From Confluentibacter sediminis (GTDB lineage Bacteria > Bacteroidota > Bacteroidia > Flavobacteriales > Flavobacteriaceae), in assembly GCF_003258355.1 (NCBI RefSeq), contig NZ_QKPO01000020.1:1-64000 (forward strand): a stretch of DNA of 64,000 nucleotides, written 5' to 3'. Numbering within the stretch: position 1 is the stretch's first letter; each line of letters begins with the position of its first letter. The position numbers and the translations under genes were made by a program. The notes under the pieces were generated by a model that worked only from the letters and a program-made list of their open reading frames with translations, searched no databases and was not told the DNA's origin. Shown here piece after piece: positions 25,721-34,052 of the stretch.

Positions 25721-26087
25721 GGAAAATGTATTTGCATTTTGTTCCACTTTCTATGATTTTGTATTTCACAAAGAATTTAGCCCCATATCCCAAGCCAACA
25801 CCGCTATACCTTTTTTTGACAGCAAAATAACAACATTTAGACTTGAACGACAGCATAACCAGGCTCATGCTTCGCTCTTTTTATTGGATAAAATGTTTCA
25901 TATAGTGCCATAGACAGAATACTTGGAGTGCATCGTCTTACGGTCAGTAGTTTCGTGAAAAATAAGATTAGTGTGTCTTGAATTGGAATTGTTTGAGTTA
26001 AACCAATTTCTAATATATGAACCTCATATAAAAACTAATAATGGAACAGTTATTGTGTACGGTAGTCAAGTAAATAGTGGAAAAAAC

Positions 26088-26119
26088 TTGACAAATAATA
26101 TTTAAAATGATTATCTTTG
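26088..26119 (+). promoter_or_regulatory. Bacteroidetes-type promoter of the AbiEi gene
   Basis: A TTG at 26088-26090 (in ACTTGAC) and TATCTTTG at 26112-26119 are 21 bp apart, matching the -33/-7 elements of Bacteroidetes housekeeping promoters. The start codon is 13 bp beyond. Confidence 0.6.
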
Positions 26120-26132
26120 TACTATTAGAACT

Positions 26133-26858
26133 ATGAATATAACAACATCCATAAAAACTAAAGTTACTCGTATAGATACTGGAGAAGTATTTACATACGA
26201 TACTTTGTCTATTCCTCAAAGTGAATTTTCTGCTGCAGCTAAAGCTTTAAGCCGATTGGTTGCTAAAGGAGTTATAAAGAGATATAAAAAAGGGATGTAC
26301 TATAAACCCAAGCAAACTGTTTTTGGAGAACTAAAACCAAGGGAAGATGTATTGCTTAAAAATTACCTCTTTGAAAACGATAAACAGATTGCTTATATAA
26401 CCGGTGTTAGATTATATAATCAACTTGGGTTGACCACTCAAGTTCCTAACGTTGTGAGATTGGCAAGTAAGGATAAAGAGATAAAGACCAAAATTGGAAA
26501 CCTTATTATAAAACCTGCAAAGAGTTACGTTACAATTACAAAAAAGAATGTACCATTATTGCAACTATTGGATGTCATAAAGGATTTTAAGAACATTCCA
26601 GATATGGATAAAAAGATAGGTTTTGCTTTCCTAAAGGAAAAGATAGAAAACCTTTCGGATGAAGATAAAGAGAAGTTGACCAATTTTGCAAAAGCCTATC
26701 CACCAAAGGTTAGGGCTTTGTTAGGCGCCATTCTTGAAGTTCTTTCATTTGACCAATTGAGCGAATCACTTAAAGAAACAATTAATTTTTTGAGTAGTTA
26801 CGAATTTGGGATATCTAAAAAAACATTACCTACTGCCTCAAACTGGAACATTACCTAA
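26133..26858 (+). CDS. Type IV toxin-antitoxin AbiEi-family antitoxin (DUF6088)
   Basis: 241 aa. The N-terminal winged helix reads TLSIPQSEFSAAAKALSRLV then KGVIKRYKKGMYYKP, the usual AbiEi DNA-binding domain. The rest (YITGVRLYNQLGLTTQVPNV, LLQLLDVIKDFKNIPD, YPPKVRALLGAILE) follows DUF6088. AbiEi represses the operon and neutralises the nucleotidyltransferase toxin AbiEii. Here the partner is missing except for its first codons, so this is an orphan antitoxin. The stop overlaps the toxin start (TAATG). Confidence 0.88.
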   Translation: MNITTSIKTKVTRIDTGEVFTYDTLSIPQSEFSAAAKALSRLVAKGVIKRYKKGMYYKPKQTVFGELKPREDVLLKNYLFENDKQIAYITGVRLYNQLGLTTQVPNVVRLASKDKEIKTKIGNLIIKPAKSYVTITKKNVPLLQLLDVIKDFKNIPDMDKKIGFAFLKEKIENLSDEDKEKLTNFAKAYPPKVRALLGAILEVLSFDQLSESLKETINFLSSYEFGISKKTLPTASNWNIT

Positions 26859-26902
26859 TGAACGAGCAAGTTAAAAATTTTAGCACACAACCGAATGATT
26901 AA
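26858..26902 (+). pseudogene. Truncated 5' end of the cognate AbiEii-type toxin gene
   Basis: An ATG overlapping the antitoxin stop begins MNEQVKNFSTQPND and stops after 14 codons. The TAATG overlap is the expected coupling of an AbiEi-AbiEii pair. The remainder of the toxin is absent, probably lost when the adjacent tRNA-linked integration region was rearranged. Identity is inferred from position, as 14 residues are too few to align. Confidence 0.5.
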
Positions 26903-27095
26903 TAGCGAACAGCATCTGACCATTAAAAAACAATTCTCATGTTCTTTTTTGGCACACAGGAGGTTTGCCAGCTAATTTTTATTATTCTAAAGACTTAATG
27001 TAAGAAAATAATAGGATTTTAATAGAATTTGATATGATTTGTATCTATTTGGTATAATAGTTTAAAAAACGTAAAATGTTTTAGCAAATGAAAAA

Positions 27096-27118
27096 CCCCA
27101 AGATGCAAAATCTTGGGG
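27096..27118 (-). terminator. Terminator downstream of the tRNA fragment
   Basis: CCCCAAGAT (27096-27104) pairs with ATCTTGGGG (27110-27118); on the minus strand a TTTTT run follows. It lies 19 bp beyond the tRNA 3' end and looks like the tRNA's own original terminator. Confidence 0.75.
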
Positions 27119-27136
27119 TATCCCTTGTTATCACTG

Positions 27137-27178
27137 TAGCGAGAGGGGGGCACGATCCCCCGACCTCCGGGTTATGAA
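27137..27178 (-). tRNA. 3' fragment of a tRNA with CAU anticodon (tRNA-Met-like), attachment-site remnant
   Basis: On the minus strand the sequence runs from anticodon loop TTCATAA through CCCGG, variable AGGTC, T arm GGGGG-ATCGTGC-CCCCC and acceptor strand TCTCGCT. The 5' half is missing: the bases before the anticodon (CTCAA) do not pair with CCCGG. With a tyrosine recombinase gene 170 bp away, this is the classic remnant of integration into the 3' half of a tRNA. It is not a functional tRNA as it stands. Confidence 0.72.
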
Positions 27179-27350
27179 TTGAGAGCGTTGTATCTCGTTT
27201 TAATACAAATACCTTTAAAATCAATAATTTAAAGCGCTTTCAATATTCTATGATGTTAAATGATGGCGTTTGATATTATAGAATGTTTTAGCTATGTTTT
27301 AGCAGAGCTTTAATTTTAAGAATTGTACATTGATTTAAAATCGACCAGTT

Positions 27351-28553
27351 ATGTCTTCAGTATCTCCTTTTTTGGTCAAAAGACCGAATTCAAAAAATCT
27401 GCATCCTATATCCATAAGGATCATTAAGGATAGAAAACCTTCGTATGTTTATTTGGGGCAGGCAATTAAATTGAATCAATGGGATTCTAAAAATGGTCGT
27501 GTAAAAAATTCCCATCCAGATTATTTAGAAATCAATCAACTTATCATTAGTAAATTATCCAAAGCGAATAAAAGTTTGTTAAACGCTGAAATAAAAGACG
27601 AATATCTATCTTCAAAAAAGATAAAGAAACAAATGGTTTCAAATAATGAAAGTGATTTTTTTAAAGTTGCGAAAGCTTATTTGAAAAATATTGAAAACAG
27701 GAATAAATTTCACCAATTGGATATTGAAACTAGGCGAGTAGAAGTTTTTAAAGAATTTCTTAAAAAGGATAAACTGCTTTTTACTGAAATAAATATTGAA
27801 TTGCTTATGGAATTTGAGAACTTCTTGCTCAGTAAGCGTAATCTTTCTAGACGTACAATTATAAATTACATGATTACCATTAGAACTGTTTTTAATTTGG
27901 CAATAACCAATTCTTCAGCGGATGCAAAGTTATATCCCTTTGGAAAAGGTAAATACCCGATAAAGTTTCCTGAAACCCAAAAGATTGGATTAAACATGAC
28001 TGAAATAACTGCTTTAGAAAATGTTGAAGATCTAACAAAAGCACAAGAATACGCATTGTCTGCATGGTTATTAAGTTTTTATTTTGCAGGAATTCGAGTA
28101 AGTGATGTGCTTCAATTAAAATGGAAAGATTTTATGGATGACCGTTTATATTATAGAATGGATAAAAACAGTAAATTGGTATCATTAAAAGTGCCAGATA
28201 AAGTTTTAAAAATTTTAGATAAATTAGAAAGGGAAGAGGATTCAGTGTATTTATTTCGGGAGTTGGAAGGGGTGAATATTTCTGATAATAGATTATTAAG
28301 AACTAGAATAAAAACTGCCACAAGGAATTTTAATAGACGATTAGAGCTAGTTGCAGAAAAAGCTGGAATAGACAAGAAAATGAGTATGCATATAGCACGA
28401 CATAGTTTCGGAAATATTTCTGGAGATAAAATTCCTATTCAAATGCTGCAAAAACTGTATAGACATTCTTCAGTAACGACCACTATAATGTATCAATCAA
28501 ACTTTGTTCAAAAGGATACTGATGAGGCATTGGATAAAGTTATTAATTTTTAG
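27351..28553 (+). CDS. Tyrosine recombinase/integrase 1
   Basis: 400 aa. An Arm-DNA-binding region (PISIRIIKDRKPSYVYLGQAI) and a SAM-like core-binding domain precede the catalytic domain. The catalytic set is complete: Arg in FAGIRVSDVLQL, HIARHSF (HxxR), the third His in YRHSSVTTT and the nucleophile in MYQSNF. It lies beside the tRNA-Met fragment and probably integrated an element there. It is only distantly like the other two integrases in the window. Confidence 0.93.
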   Translation: MSSVSPFLVKRPNSKNLHPISIRIIKDRKPSYVYLGQAIKLNQWDSKNGRVKNSHPDYLEINQLIISKLSKANKSLLNAEIKDEYLSSKKIKKQMVSNNESDFFKVAKAYLKNIENRNKFHQLDIETRRVEVFKEFLKKDKLLFTEINIELLMEFENFLLSKRNLSRRTIINYMITIRTVFNLAITNSSADAKLYPFGKGKYPIKFPETQKIGLNMTEITALENVEDLTKAQEYALSAWLLSFYFAGIRVSDVLQLKWKDFMDDRLYYRMDKNSKLVSLKVPDKVLKILDKLEREEDSVYLFRELEGVNISDNRLLRTRIKTATRNFNRRLELVAEKAGIDKKMSMHIARHSFGNISGDKIPIQMLQKLYRHSSVTTTIMYQSNFVQKDTDEALDKVINF

Positions 28554-28584
28554 GCTCTTTATATTCATTATTTTATGTGTAATT

Positions 28585-28608
28585 AGGTTCAAATCCTGTC
28601 ATCCCGAC
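28585..28608 (+). tRNA. 3' end of a tRNA-Pro-like gene, attachment site (left) of the 16.5-kb island
   Basis: AGG-TTCAAAT-CCT is a T-arm, followed by T and the acceptor strand CATCCCG with discriminator A. Bacterial tRNA-Pro genes begin CGGGATG, complementary to CATCCCG, so this is probably a tRNA-Pro tail. Only the last 24 nt are present. Its final 14 bases recur at 45135-45148, and integrase 2 starts 203 bp downstream, so it is read as an att site. Confidence 0.7.
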
Positions 28609-28709
28609 TTTTTAGTATATCAAATAGAAACAAAATATTTTTAATAATATGATTATCAGTATTTTGTATTTTTAAAGCAATTATTTAATATGAATTGTTT
28701 TAAATAAAA

Positions 28710-28730
28710 AAGTTACCTATTCGGTTACCA
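28710..28730 (+). repeat. Left copy of 21-bp subterminal repeat (arm-type site candidate)
   Basis: Contains GTTACCTATTCGGTTACC; the full 21 bp is identical to 45056-45076. It lies about 100 bp inside the left att site and 80 bp before integrase 2. Subterminal repeats at both ends of an integrated element often serve as integrase arm-binding sites. Confidence 0.7.
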
Positions 28731-28762
28731 CCTTTGGAGACCCTATAAAAGGTAACCGAATA
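28718..28762. repeat. 12-bp inverted repeat upstream of integrase 2
   Basis: TATTCGGTTACC (28718-28729) and GGTAACCGAATA (28751-28762) are perfect complements with a 21-nt spacer. One arm is the core of the subterminal repeat, so the motif occurs three times at the island's ends. It could bind the integrase or an excisionase. Confidence 0.65.
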
Positions 28763-28810
28763 CCTTGATTTGACTTTTGTTTTTAATGTTTAATTTAAAA
28801 ATGAAAGATT

Positions 28811-30010
28811 ATGACACATCCAAACACCTTTAGTGTCCTGTTTTGGTTAAAACTGGCAAGTACCAAGAACAGGAAAGCTCCCCTTTATGCCAGAATTACG
28901 GTAAATGGGAAACGCTCAGAACTGTCCCTAAAACGAAAAGTCCTTATTTCAGATTGGGATACTACAAAGAACAGGTTAAAAGGCACAAGCGAATCAAACA
29001 GATCTGTTAATGCCTATCTAGAGCAAGTTCATGTAAAACTGTTCGAATGTTATCAAAAACAGCAAAACGCTAACAAGCTAGTGACCTCTGACATTATCAA
29101 AGCCAATTTCTTAGGAAAAACAGTATCCCACCATGCCTTAACAGATATTATAGCATATCATAACACACACATGAAACATAGCTTGCGTTGGGGAACACAA
29201 AAGAACTATTATACAACACATAAGTATATTTTTCTTTTTCTAAAGCAAGAATATAAAACAACAGATATGTACCTATCAGAACTGGGGTATAAGTTCATCC
29301 TAGATTTTGAACGCTTTTTAAGGCGTCAGGACAGTATGGGCAATAATACAGTAATGAAACATATAGGACGTTTGCGAAAAATGGTCAGTTTGGCATTTAA
29401 AATGGATTGGATAGAAAAAGACCCCTTTATGAAGTTTGAAGCAAAATATGAAAGAAAGGAGCGGGGTTTCTTGACCTTGGAAGAGATGCAACGTATAGAG
29501 AATAAAGAGTTTGCAATCCAAAGACTGCAATTGATAAAGGATCTGTTTATATTTAGTTGTTATACTGGTTTATCGTATGGAGATGTGATGAATTTAACAA
29601 TTGATAACCTATGTAAGGGAATAGATGGCAAACAATGGATATATACCCAAAGAGAGAAAACAAGTATTCCAGTTAAAATTCCATTGTTGCTAAAGGCGTT
29701 GAATATTATTAAAAAATATGAAAGGCATCCAAATACGATACACAAACAGACACTGTTCCCAACAATTTCGAATCAAAAACTTAACTCTTATCTAAAGGAG
29801 ATTGCCGATGTATGTAGAATTCAAAAGAACCTGACGTTCCACATAGCACGACATACCTTTGCAACGACCATAACCTTGAGCAATGGTGTACCCATAGAAA
29901 CCGTATCAAAGCTATTGGGACACTCAAAGATTACAACGACCCAGATTTATGCAAAAGTGATAGAAAGAAAGGTAAGTGAGGATATGGAACGATTAGAGCA
30001 ACGTTTTTGA
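28811..30010 (+). CDS. Tyrosine recombinase/integrase 2 (SAM_5/CTnDOT-like class)
   Basis: 399 aa. N-terminal Arm domain (FWLKLASTKNRKAPLYARITVNGKR), SAM-like domain, then the catalytic domain with HIARHTF, GHSKITTTQIYAK and the Tyr nucleophile. The usual first catalytic Arg is replaced (YTGLSYGDV), as described for IntDOT of CTnDOT. It is clearly paralogous to integrase 3 at 45371. Its position just inside the tRNA-Pro-like att site makes it the likely recombinase of the 28.6-45.1 kb island. Confidence 0.93.
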   Translation: MTHPNTFSVLFWLKLASTKNRKAPLYARITVNGKRSELSLKRKVLISDWDTTKNRLKGTSESNRSVNAYLEQVHVKLFECYQKQQNANKLVTSDIIKANFLGKTVSHHALTDIIAYHNTHMKHSLRWGTQKNYYTTHKYIFLFLKQEYKTTDMYLSELGYKFILDFERFLRRQDSMGNNTVMKHIGRLRKMVSLAFKMDWIEKDPFMKFEAKYERKERGFLTLEEMQRIENKEFAIQRLQLIKDLFIFSCYTGLSYGDVMNLTIDNLCKGIDGKQWIYTQREKTSIPVKIPLLLKALNIIKKYERHPNTIHKQTLFPTISNQKLNSYLKEIADVCRIQKNLTFHIARHTFATTITLSNGVPIETVSKLLGHSKITTTQIYAKVIERKVSEDMERLEQRF

Positions 30011-30080
30011 TATATAAAGACAAGTTTGAGTTTTTATTTAACTAGATATCATAAAAGGAATAACTAAAAAATCTTAAAAT

Positions 30081-30140
30081 AAAATTCCCTCTAAATGCGC
30101 TTCTATTGCAGCTAGAAACGTATTAAAAGGGAATTTTTTG
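30081..30140. terminator. Bidirectional terminator between integrase 2 and the HTH gene
   Basis: AAAATTCCCT (30081-30090) pairs with AGGGAATTTT (30128-30137), followed by further T residues and preceded by A residues. It separates convergent genes. Confidence 0.65.
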
Positions 30141-30176
30141 AGATTTTAATAAATGGGCAATTACATTCTTCTGGTA

Positions 30177-30581
30177 TTATTTTTTAAGTAGTTTCTCCAA
30201 ATACTCGATTTTGTCTTTTTCTGCCTGAACTAGACGTTCATAAAGTTCAACGATTTTCTCCACAGTATTAAAAGTCGGCTGGTAATTTACGGAACTTGAA
30301 ATCAAAGTAGAATTATCACTACTATTATTGTTATAAGTATTATTAATTATATTAAAAACGGCTTCATCCGAAAAGTTTTCAATACCTTCTTTAGTAACGC
30401 CTAAAACATTTGCAATCTGTTCCAGTTTGTCATCTTCAATGGTTTCAGACTGCTCAATTTTAGAAACTGCCTGTTGGCTAATTCCCAGTTCCTCTGCTAA
30501 GGTTTCTTGTTTCATCCCCCTAAGCTCTCTGATTCGGCTAATCTTTCTACCGATGTGGTTTGGTTTTGTTGCTGTTTCCAT
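30177..30581 (-). CDS. XRE/HTH_3-family transcriptional regulator
   Basis: 134 aa. A lambda-repressor-like HTH occupies residues 12-66 (IRELRGMKQETLAEELGISQ, QAVSKIEQSE, LEQIANVLGV). A low-complexity linker (NNTYNNNSSDNS) leads to a C-terminal coiled coil (TVEKIVELYERLVQAEKDKIEYLEKLLKK), probably for oligomerisation. It is divergent from the HEPN-like gene at 30710, which it may control. Such regulators are common in Bacteroidetes integrative elements. Confidence 0.9.
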   Translation of the reverse strand: METATKPNHIGRKISRIRELRGMKQETLAEELGISQQAVSKIEQSETIEDDKLEQIANVLGVTKEGIENFSDEAVFNIINNTYNNNSSDNSTLISSSVNYQPTFNTVEKIVELYERLVQAEKDKIEYLEKLLKK

Positions 30582-30709
30582 AATCCAAATATAAGATTTT
30601 TTCTAAAAATTACCACTCTAGTAAAAAACAAATTCAGGATAGTATAAAACAACTTACTTTGGTTTGGTACACTTGATTTATGCTCTTAATTTATGTAAAG
30701 CAAAATATC

Positions 30710-31579
30710 ATGGAAACAAAAACATCAAAAAAAACCGAATTACAAAAGGAACTTTTAGCTCATTTAAAGAAGCTATTGGCATTACATTCAGTATATGTTA
30801 TCAGTACCATTAAAGAAAGGAAGAGCCATAAGGTTCATCTGATACCACAAAGTAAAAATTCAGAAAGGTTCATCATTTATACGTTACTTATTATCACTTA
30901 TAGACCCATTTCTAAAAGGCTTGGGGATTTTATGGACGAGGTGTATAATAAAATGCATCAGCGTTGTAAAATCTATCCCATCATGTATGCTTTATCAAAC
31001 GTAAAAAAACGGTTAAATTATGGCGACGATTTTTTATACAAGGCTATTTTTCATACACCTTGCATATATAGGAATAATGACTGCTTGTCTCAATTCAGTA
31101 AGTACTCCATGCCTTTTCATCAAAATGTTTATGACCACATCCAAGAAACTTGGAAGAGCCGTATGGATCGTGCTGGATATCTCCTGTCCATTATAGGCAA
31201 TATTGAACCAGAAAAAGACACTACTTCTATGATGTCCATAATGCACCATGCCTTAGAACAAATATGTTTAGGTCTTTTATATCTGTTTTGGAAATTTGAG
31301 CCACAACATTATTCACTGTCCTATATGTTACATTTATGCAGCCACTTTTGCAGATTGCCAGACACAATTTTCCCTAAAGAGACCTATGGATTACATCGTA
31401 TGCGCTATATATTATGTAATGTCCATCATATCATGCGTTTCAAGGCACAAAATGAGTTTTCGTATAGAGTTACAGAAAAAGCCCATAATCGCTGTGAACA
31501 GTTTTATCATGAAGCTAAGAAACTTGGAGAGGCACAACTGGAATATCTAAAGGAACTACATTGTGACCCAACTATTTAA
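30710..31579 (+). CDS. HEPN-domain protein with degenerate nucleotidyltransferase-like N-terminus
   Basis: 289 aa from the ATG at 30710; an earlier in-frame start adds ten unlikely residues. The C-terminal 130 residues look like a HEPN helical bundle (MHHALEQICLGLLYLFWKFE, YSLSYMLHLCSHFCRLP) with an R-x6-H stretch (RYILCNVH) that could be the RNase motif. The N-terminal 120 residues have the layout of a MNT nucleotidyltransferase, but the GSxxRG catalytic motif is absent. Proteins of this build are common next to Bacteroidetes integrases. The toxin-like role is inference. Confidence 0.6.
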   Translation: METKTSKKTELQKELLAHLKKLLALHSVYVISTIKERKSHKVHLIPQSKNSERFIIYTLLIITYRPISKRLGDFMDEVYNKMHQRCKIYPIMYALSNVKKRLNYGDDFLYKAIFHTPCIYRNNDCLSQFSKYSMPFHQNVYDHIQETWKSRMDRAGYLLSIIGNIEPEKDTTSMMSIMHHALEQICLGLLYLFWKFEPQHYSLSYMLHLCSHFCRLPDTIFPKETYGLHRMRYILCNVHHIMRFKAQNEFSYRVTEKAHNRCEQFYHEAKKLGEAQLEYLKELHCDPTI

Positions 31580-31599
31580 TCAGCAATAATAATAAGGCA

Positions 31600-31971
31600 A
31601 TGAAAAACAAACCCAAAAAACAACGCAAAAAGAAGCACGTTAAGAAACTTCAAGAGCTCAATATAATGGCAAAAGAACACTTTAGGTTGCTCAGTCCAAC
31701 CCCTGAATATGTTTACAGAAAGGGAAACTACCTTAAATATGCCTACATCCGTAATTATGAAGAACTGGGTTACACATTGGAATCTCTTTTAAATGTATGT
31801 ATCATGGCAATGGACGGTTTTGATCCGAACAATCAGAGAAGGGACATAAAGGAGGCTCACACCCAATTGGCAGATGTATTGGAATTTACCAAGAATTTAA
31901 TCCCCCATGAAGAATTTGAATTTTTGGACAAATCCCGAAAATTACTGCTTACAAAGAATAAAGAACAATAG
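31600..31971 (+). CDS. Helical hypothetical protein (123 aa)
   Basis: Begins with a strongly basic segment (KPKKQRKKKHVKKLQELN), then helices (YLKYAYIRNYEELGYTLESLLNVCIMAMDGF, EAHTQLADVLEFTKNLI). It starts 20 bp after the HEPN-like gene, so the two are probably one operon; it may bind that protein or nucleic acid. No family is recognised. Confidence 0.65.
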   Translation: MKNKPKKQRKKKHVKKLQELNIMAKEHFRLLSPTPEYVYRKGNYLKYAYIRNYEELGYTLESLLNVCIMAMDGFDPNNQRRDIKEAHTQLADVLEFTKNLIPHEEFEFLDKSRKLLLTKNKEQ

Positions 31972-32202
31972 TTAAACCCAATTCAAATATAAGAGTCAAT
32001 GTCCATTGGTTTGGAATTCAAGATGTGTGTCTGTGGACACATTCTTGTTTGCTCCCGAAGGTCGCAAAATAAAAAGAGTATTTATGGGCGAAAGAATAAT
32101 CGATTTTGAGAATTCCTTATATTAGTTGAGTTTTAAAAGCCCCAACATCTATCGAGCTAATACTATGCAATGTTTTTGGGAAATTGAAAGGTTGGTTTTT
32201 AC

Positions 32203-32393
32203 TTTTTTACTAAAAAATTCCTTTATTTCATTTAGCTACGAAGCTTTTTCACTAAAAAGCAGTACACAGATACCCCTTTAAAACTTATTAAGTACCAATA
32301 GACTACAATACCAATCAATACAAATTAGTCAAATAATTTTTACTGTAAAAAAAAGCCTGTTTATAAGGCTTACGAGACTTTTTACTGTAAAAA
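32203..32393. repeat. Cluster of four TTTTT-ACT-AAAAA palindromic boxes
   Basis: Copies at 32203-32217, 32244-32259, 32337-32351 and 32379-32393. The last two are identical (TTTTTACTGTAAAAA) and enclose a small hairpin AAGCCT/AGGCTT. Such spaced, repeated boxes could bind a regulator or be replication iterons; nothing nearby decides it. Confidence 0.45.
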
Positions 32394-32460
32394 GGGGACA
32401 AGAGGTATTTGACAAAGATTAAAACTGTTCAATATTTCCTAAATCATAATAAAAGTTAGG

Positions 32461-32516
32461 GGTTTGCAGCAAATAAATGTCATTTTAATTGGGTTTTAAG
32501 AGGTTTTGCAGCAAAT
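32461..32516. repeat. Two copies of a GCAGCAAAT box
   Basis: GGTTTGCAGCAAAT (32461-32474) and GGTTTTGCAGCAAAT (32502-32516), 27 bp apart in direct orientation. Role unknown. Confidence 0.4.
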
Positions 32517-32929
32517 TTAAGATAAATTCGATTATCTATAATTGGTAAACACTTGTTTTTTAAGGTGATATGAACTAGTAACATCGCTCTGCGTGTTACC
32601 CTCTTGCTCTACCAAAACTCGATAGGCAGAGCCTATCAAATTTCATAGACAACATGATTAAAAAATCAGTTGCTTTTTTTAAATGAAAAGCGTTCTAATT
32701 GCTAATCCTAGATAGTAAAAAGCAATGATTGTCAGTAACTATCTAATAGGAATTATCTTTAACACACATTTATAACCACAAGTTTAATAGATACTAAAAA
32801 CCTTTACTGGATAATAGGTAAAATTGATAACCTTAAGTTTCTTTTCTAATAATTAAAATTTAGTCATTCTAACAATAAGACTATTATAAGTCCATTGAAT
32901 ACGTTATCAAAAAGTAATATATTGCATAC

Positions 32930-32989
32930 ATAAACAATATAACTACAATTGGATTGGTATTTATTGTAGTTATACAATTGTTAGCAGTA
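32930..32989 (+). repeat. attC-like site 0 (short, array start)
   Basis: TATAACTACAAT and ATTGTAGTTATA form a perfect 12-bp stem, extended by AACAA/AATTGTT, and the site ends in GTTAGCAGTAACC. It is shorter than the others (about 55 bp), like the compact classical attC sites, and opens cassette 1. Confidence 0.65.
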
Positions 32990-33021
32990 ACCTTTAAAAA
33001 ATCAAGATAGAATATTTGATC

Positions 33022-33381
33022 ATGAAGAAATTCAAAATTTTACTTTACTTGTTTTTTGTCATAACCTTAATCTCATGTAAAAATAAATTTGATAAAGCTG
33101 GCTGGAATTATTCGGGTCCAGATACTGGTGACCTTAAAGAATATCCATATCGAGATAGAATGGTTGACGATCTTTTAGAAAATTACACTATAAAAGGATT
33201 ATCTAAAAAGCAAGTGTTTGATTTGCTTGGCGAGACTGAAGTTGTAGACAATACAATATATTACATTATTTTCATCGATTTTGGTTATGACATTGACCCA
33301 GTTCATACTAAGCATCTTGAAATAAAATTTAATGAAAAAGGAATTGCCGAGAGTGCTAAAATTGATGAATGGGAAAAATAA
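33022..33381 (+). CDS. Cassette 1: lipoprotein, BamE/SmpA-like
   Basis: 119 aa from the ATG at 33022. Lipoprotein signal peptide with lipobox LISC near residue 17. NYTIKGLSKKQVFDLLGETE resembles the 'G.s..eV..llG.P' element of the SmpA/OmlA (BamE) fold, followed by strands IYYIIFIDFG and LEIKFNEKG. It probably faces the periplasm. Cassette ends agree: GTTAGCAGTAACC before the gene and its near-complete complement (12 of 13 bases) directly after the stop. Confidence 0.7.
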   Translation: MKKFKILLYLFFVITLISCKNKFDKAGWNYSGPDTGDLKEYPYRDRMVDDLLENYTIKGLSKKQVFDLLGETEVVDNTIYYIIFIDFGYDIDPVHTKHLEIKFNEKGIAESAKIDEWEK

Positions 33382-33384
33382 GGC

Positions 33385-33522
33385 TACTGCTAACACCGTA
33401 TATAAAAAATTGCTAGTTTTACCTAAACCAATGTTAGTTGCTCGTTTGCTTGCATCCGATTTTCCTTCGGAAAATCCTCGCACACAAACACGCAACTTTC
33501 CATATACAAACACGTTAGCACC
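33385..33522 (+). repeat. attC-like site 1
   Basis: R'' box TACTGCTAAC, then paired blocks GTATAT/ATATAC, AGTTGC/GCAACT and a central GATTTTCC-TTC-GGAAAATC hairpin, ending with R' box GTTAGCACC. The R'' box matches the start of cassette 1. Confidence 0.75.
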
Positions 33523-33531
33523 AATACTGAA

Positions 33532-33987
33532 ATGACGAACACCAATTCATATTTTGAAATTAATGACAATGTGAATTTCATCCGAATCGACATCATTGGA
33601 CTGAATTTCCCAGATGCTGAATTAGATTGGGATAAAAACTCATTGAATTCAATGATTTCTGTAAAAGTCGGTGCTTTTTCTGGAAAGTTCAAAGCTGACT
33701 TAATGACTTCCGATTTTGAAATATTTAAACGAGAACTTAAAATAGTTTATTCGGAATTGAATAGAGGCGCAACATTTGAAGGAATTGAAAGTCAAGTTAC
33801 GATTCATATAAAAGGCGACGGAATTGGACACTTAAATGCAAAATGCTGGCTTATGGATTATGCAGGAACTGGAAATGAATTAAAATGTGAATTTGATTTT
33901 GACCAAACCCAACTTCCAAAATTGATTGACCAACTCGAAAATATAACGTCTGAATATCCAACAACTGGAGAATTAAAAACCTCTTGA
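33532..33987 (+). CDS. Cassette 2, gene 1: WapI-family immunity-like protein
   Basis: 151 aa. The C-terminal pattern FKRELKIVYSELN, ATFEGIESQVTIHIKGDGIG, AGTGNELKCEFDFDQTQLPKLIDQLE is like the WapI-type immunity family (a 'gDG.Ghi...GneL.fe...DQT.Lp.l...L' signature). Such proteins protect against contact-dependent polymorphic toxins. The toxin is not in the window. The assignment is from memory of the motif. It is followed in the same cassette by the gene at 34082. Confidence 0.6.
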   Translation: MTNTNSYFEINDNVNFIRIDIIGLNFPDAELDWDKNSLNSMISVKVGAFSGKFKADLMTSDFEIFKRELKIVYSELNRGATFEGIESQVTIHIKGDGIGHLNAKCWLMDYAGTGNELKCEFDFDQTQLPKLIDQLENITSEYPTTGELKTS

Positions 33988-34052
33988 AACCCTTTAAATT
34001 CAGTCTAACTGGCAAAAAAATTAATACTTTTTCAGGTGATATATGTTTAGTC

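Larger units (their letters stand above)
31972..32929. other. Non-coding region left of the cassette array
   Basis: About 960 bp without an ORF. It contains four related short palindromes of the form TTTTT-ACT-AAAAA, a pair of GCAGCAAAT repeats, and a 7-bp hairpin GATAGGC/GCCTATC at 32621-32637. The position, between island core genes and the first attC-like site, is where an integron would carry its attI and promoter, but no IntI reading frame is present. Confidence 0.45.

Noticed and set aside
25686..25868. Minus-strand 60-codon ORF with a GVGLGYGAKFF string
   Set aside because: It looks like part of a barrel protein, but overlaps the repeat copy and has no start context or neighbour support.
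32570..32660. tRNA-like gene on the minus strand (GGTAGAGCAAGAGGG...)
   Set aside because: A D-arm-like string and a 7-bp hairpin are present, but no acceptor stem or T arm can be built.
33332..33535. 67-codon ORF across attC-like site 1 (and similar ORFs across sites 8 and 9)
   Set aside because: They translate the repeat itself; similar ORFs recur because the repeat recurs, not because of a gene.
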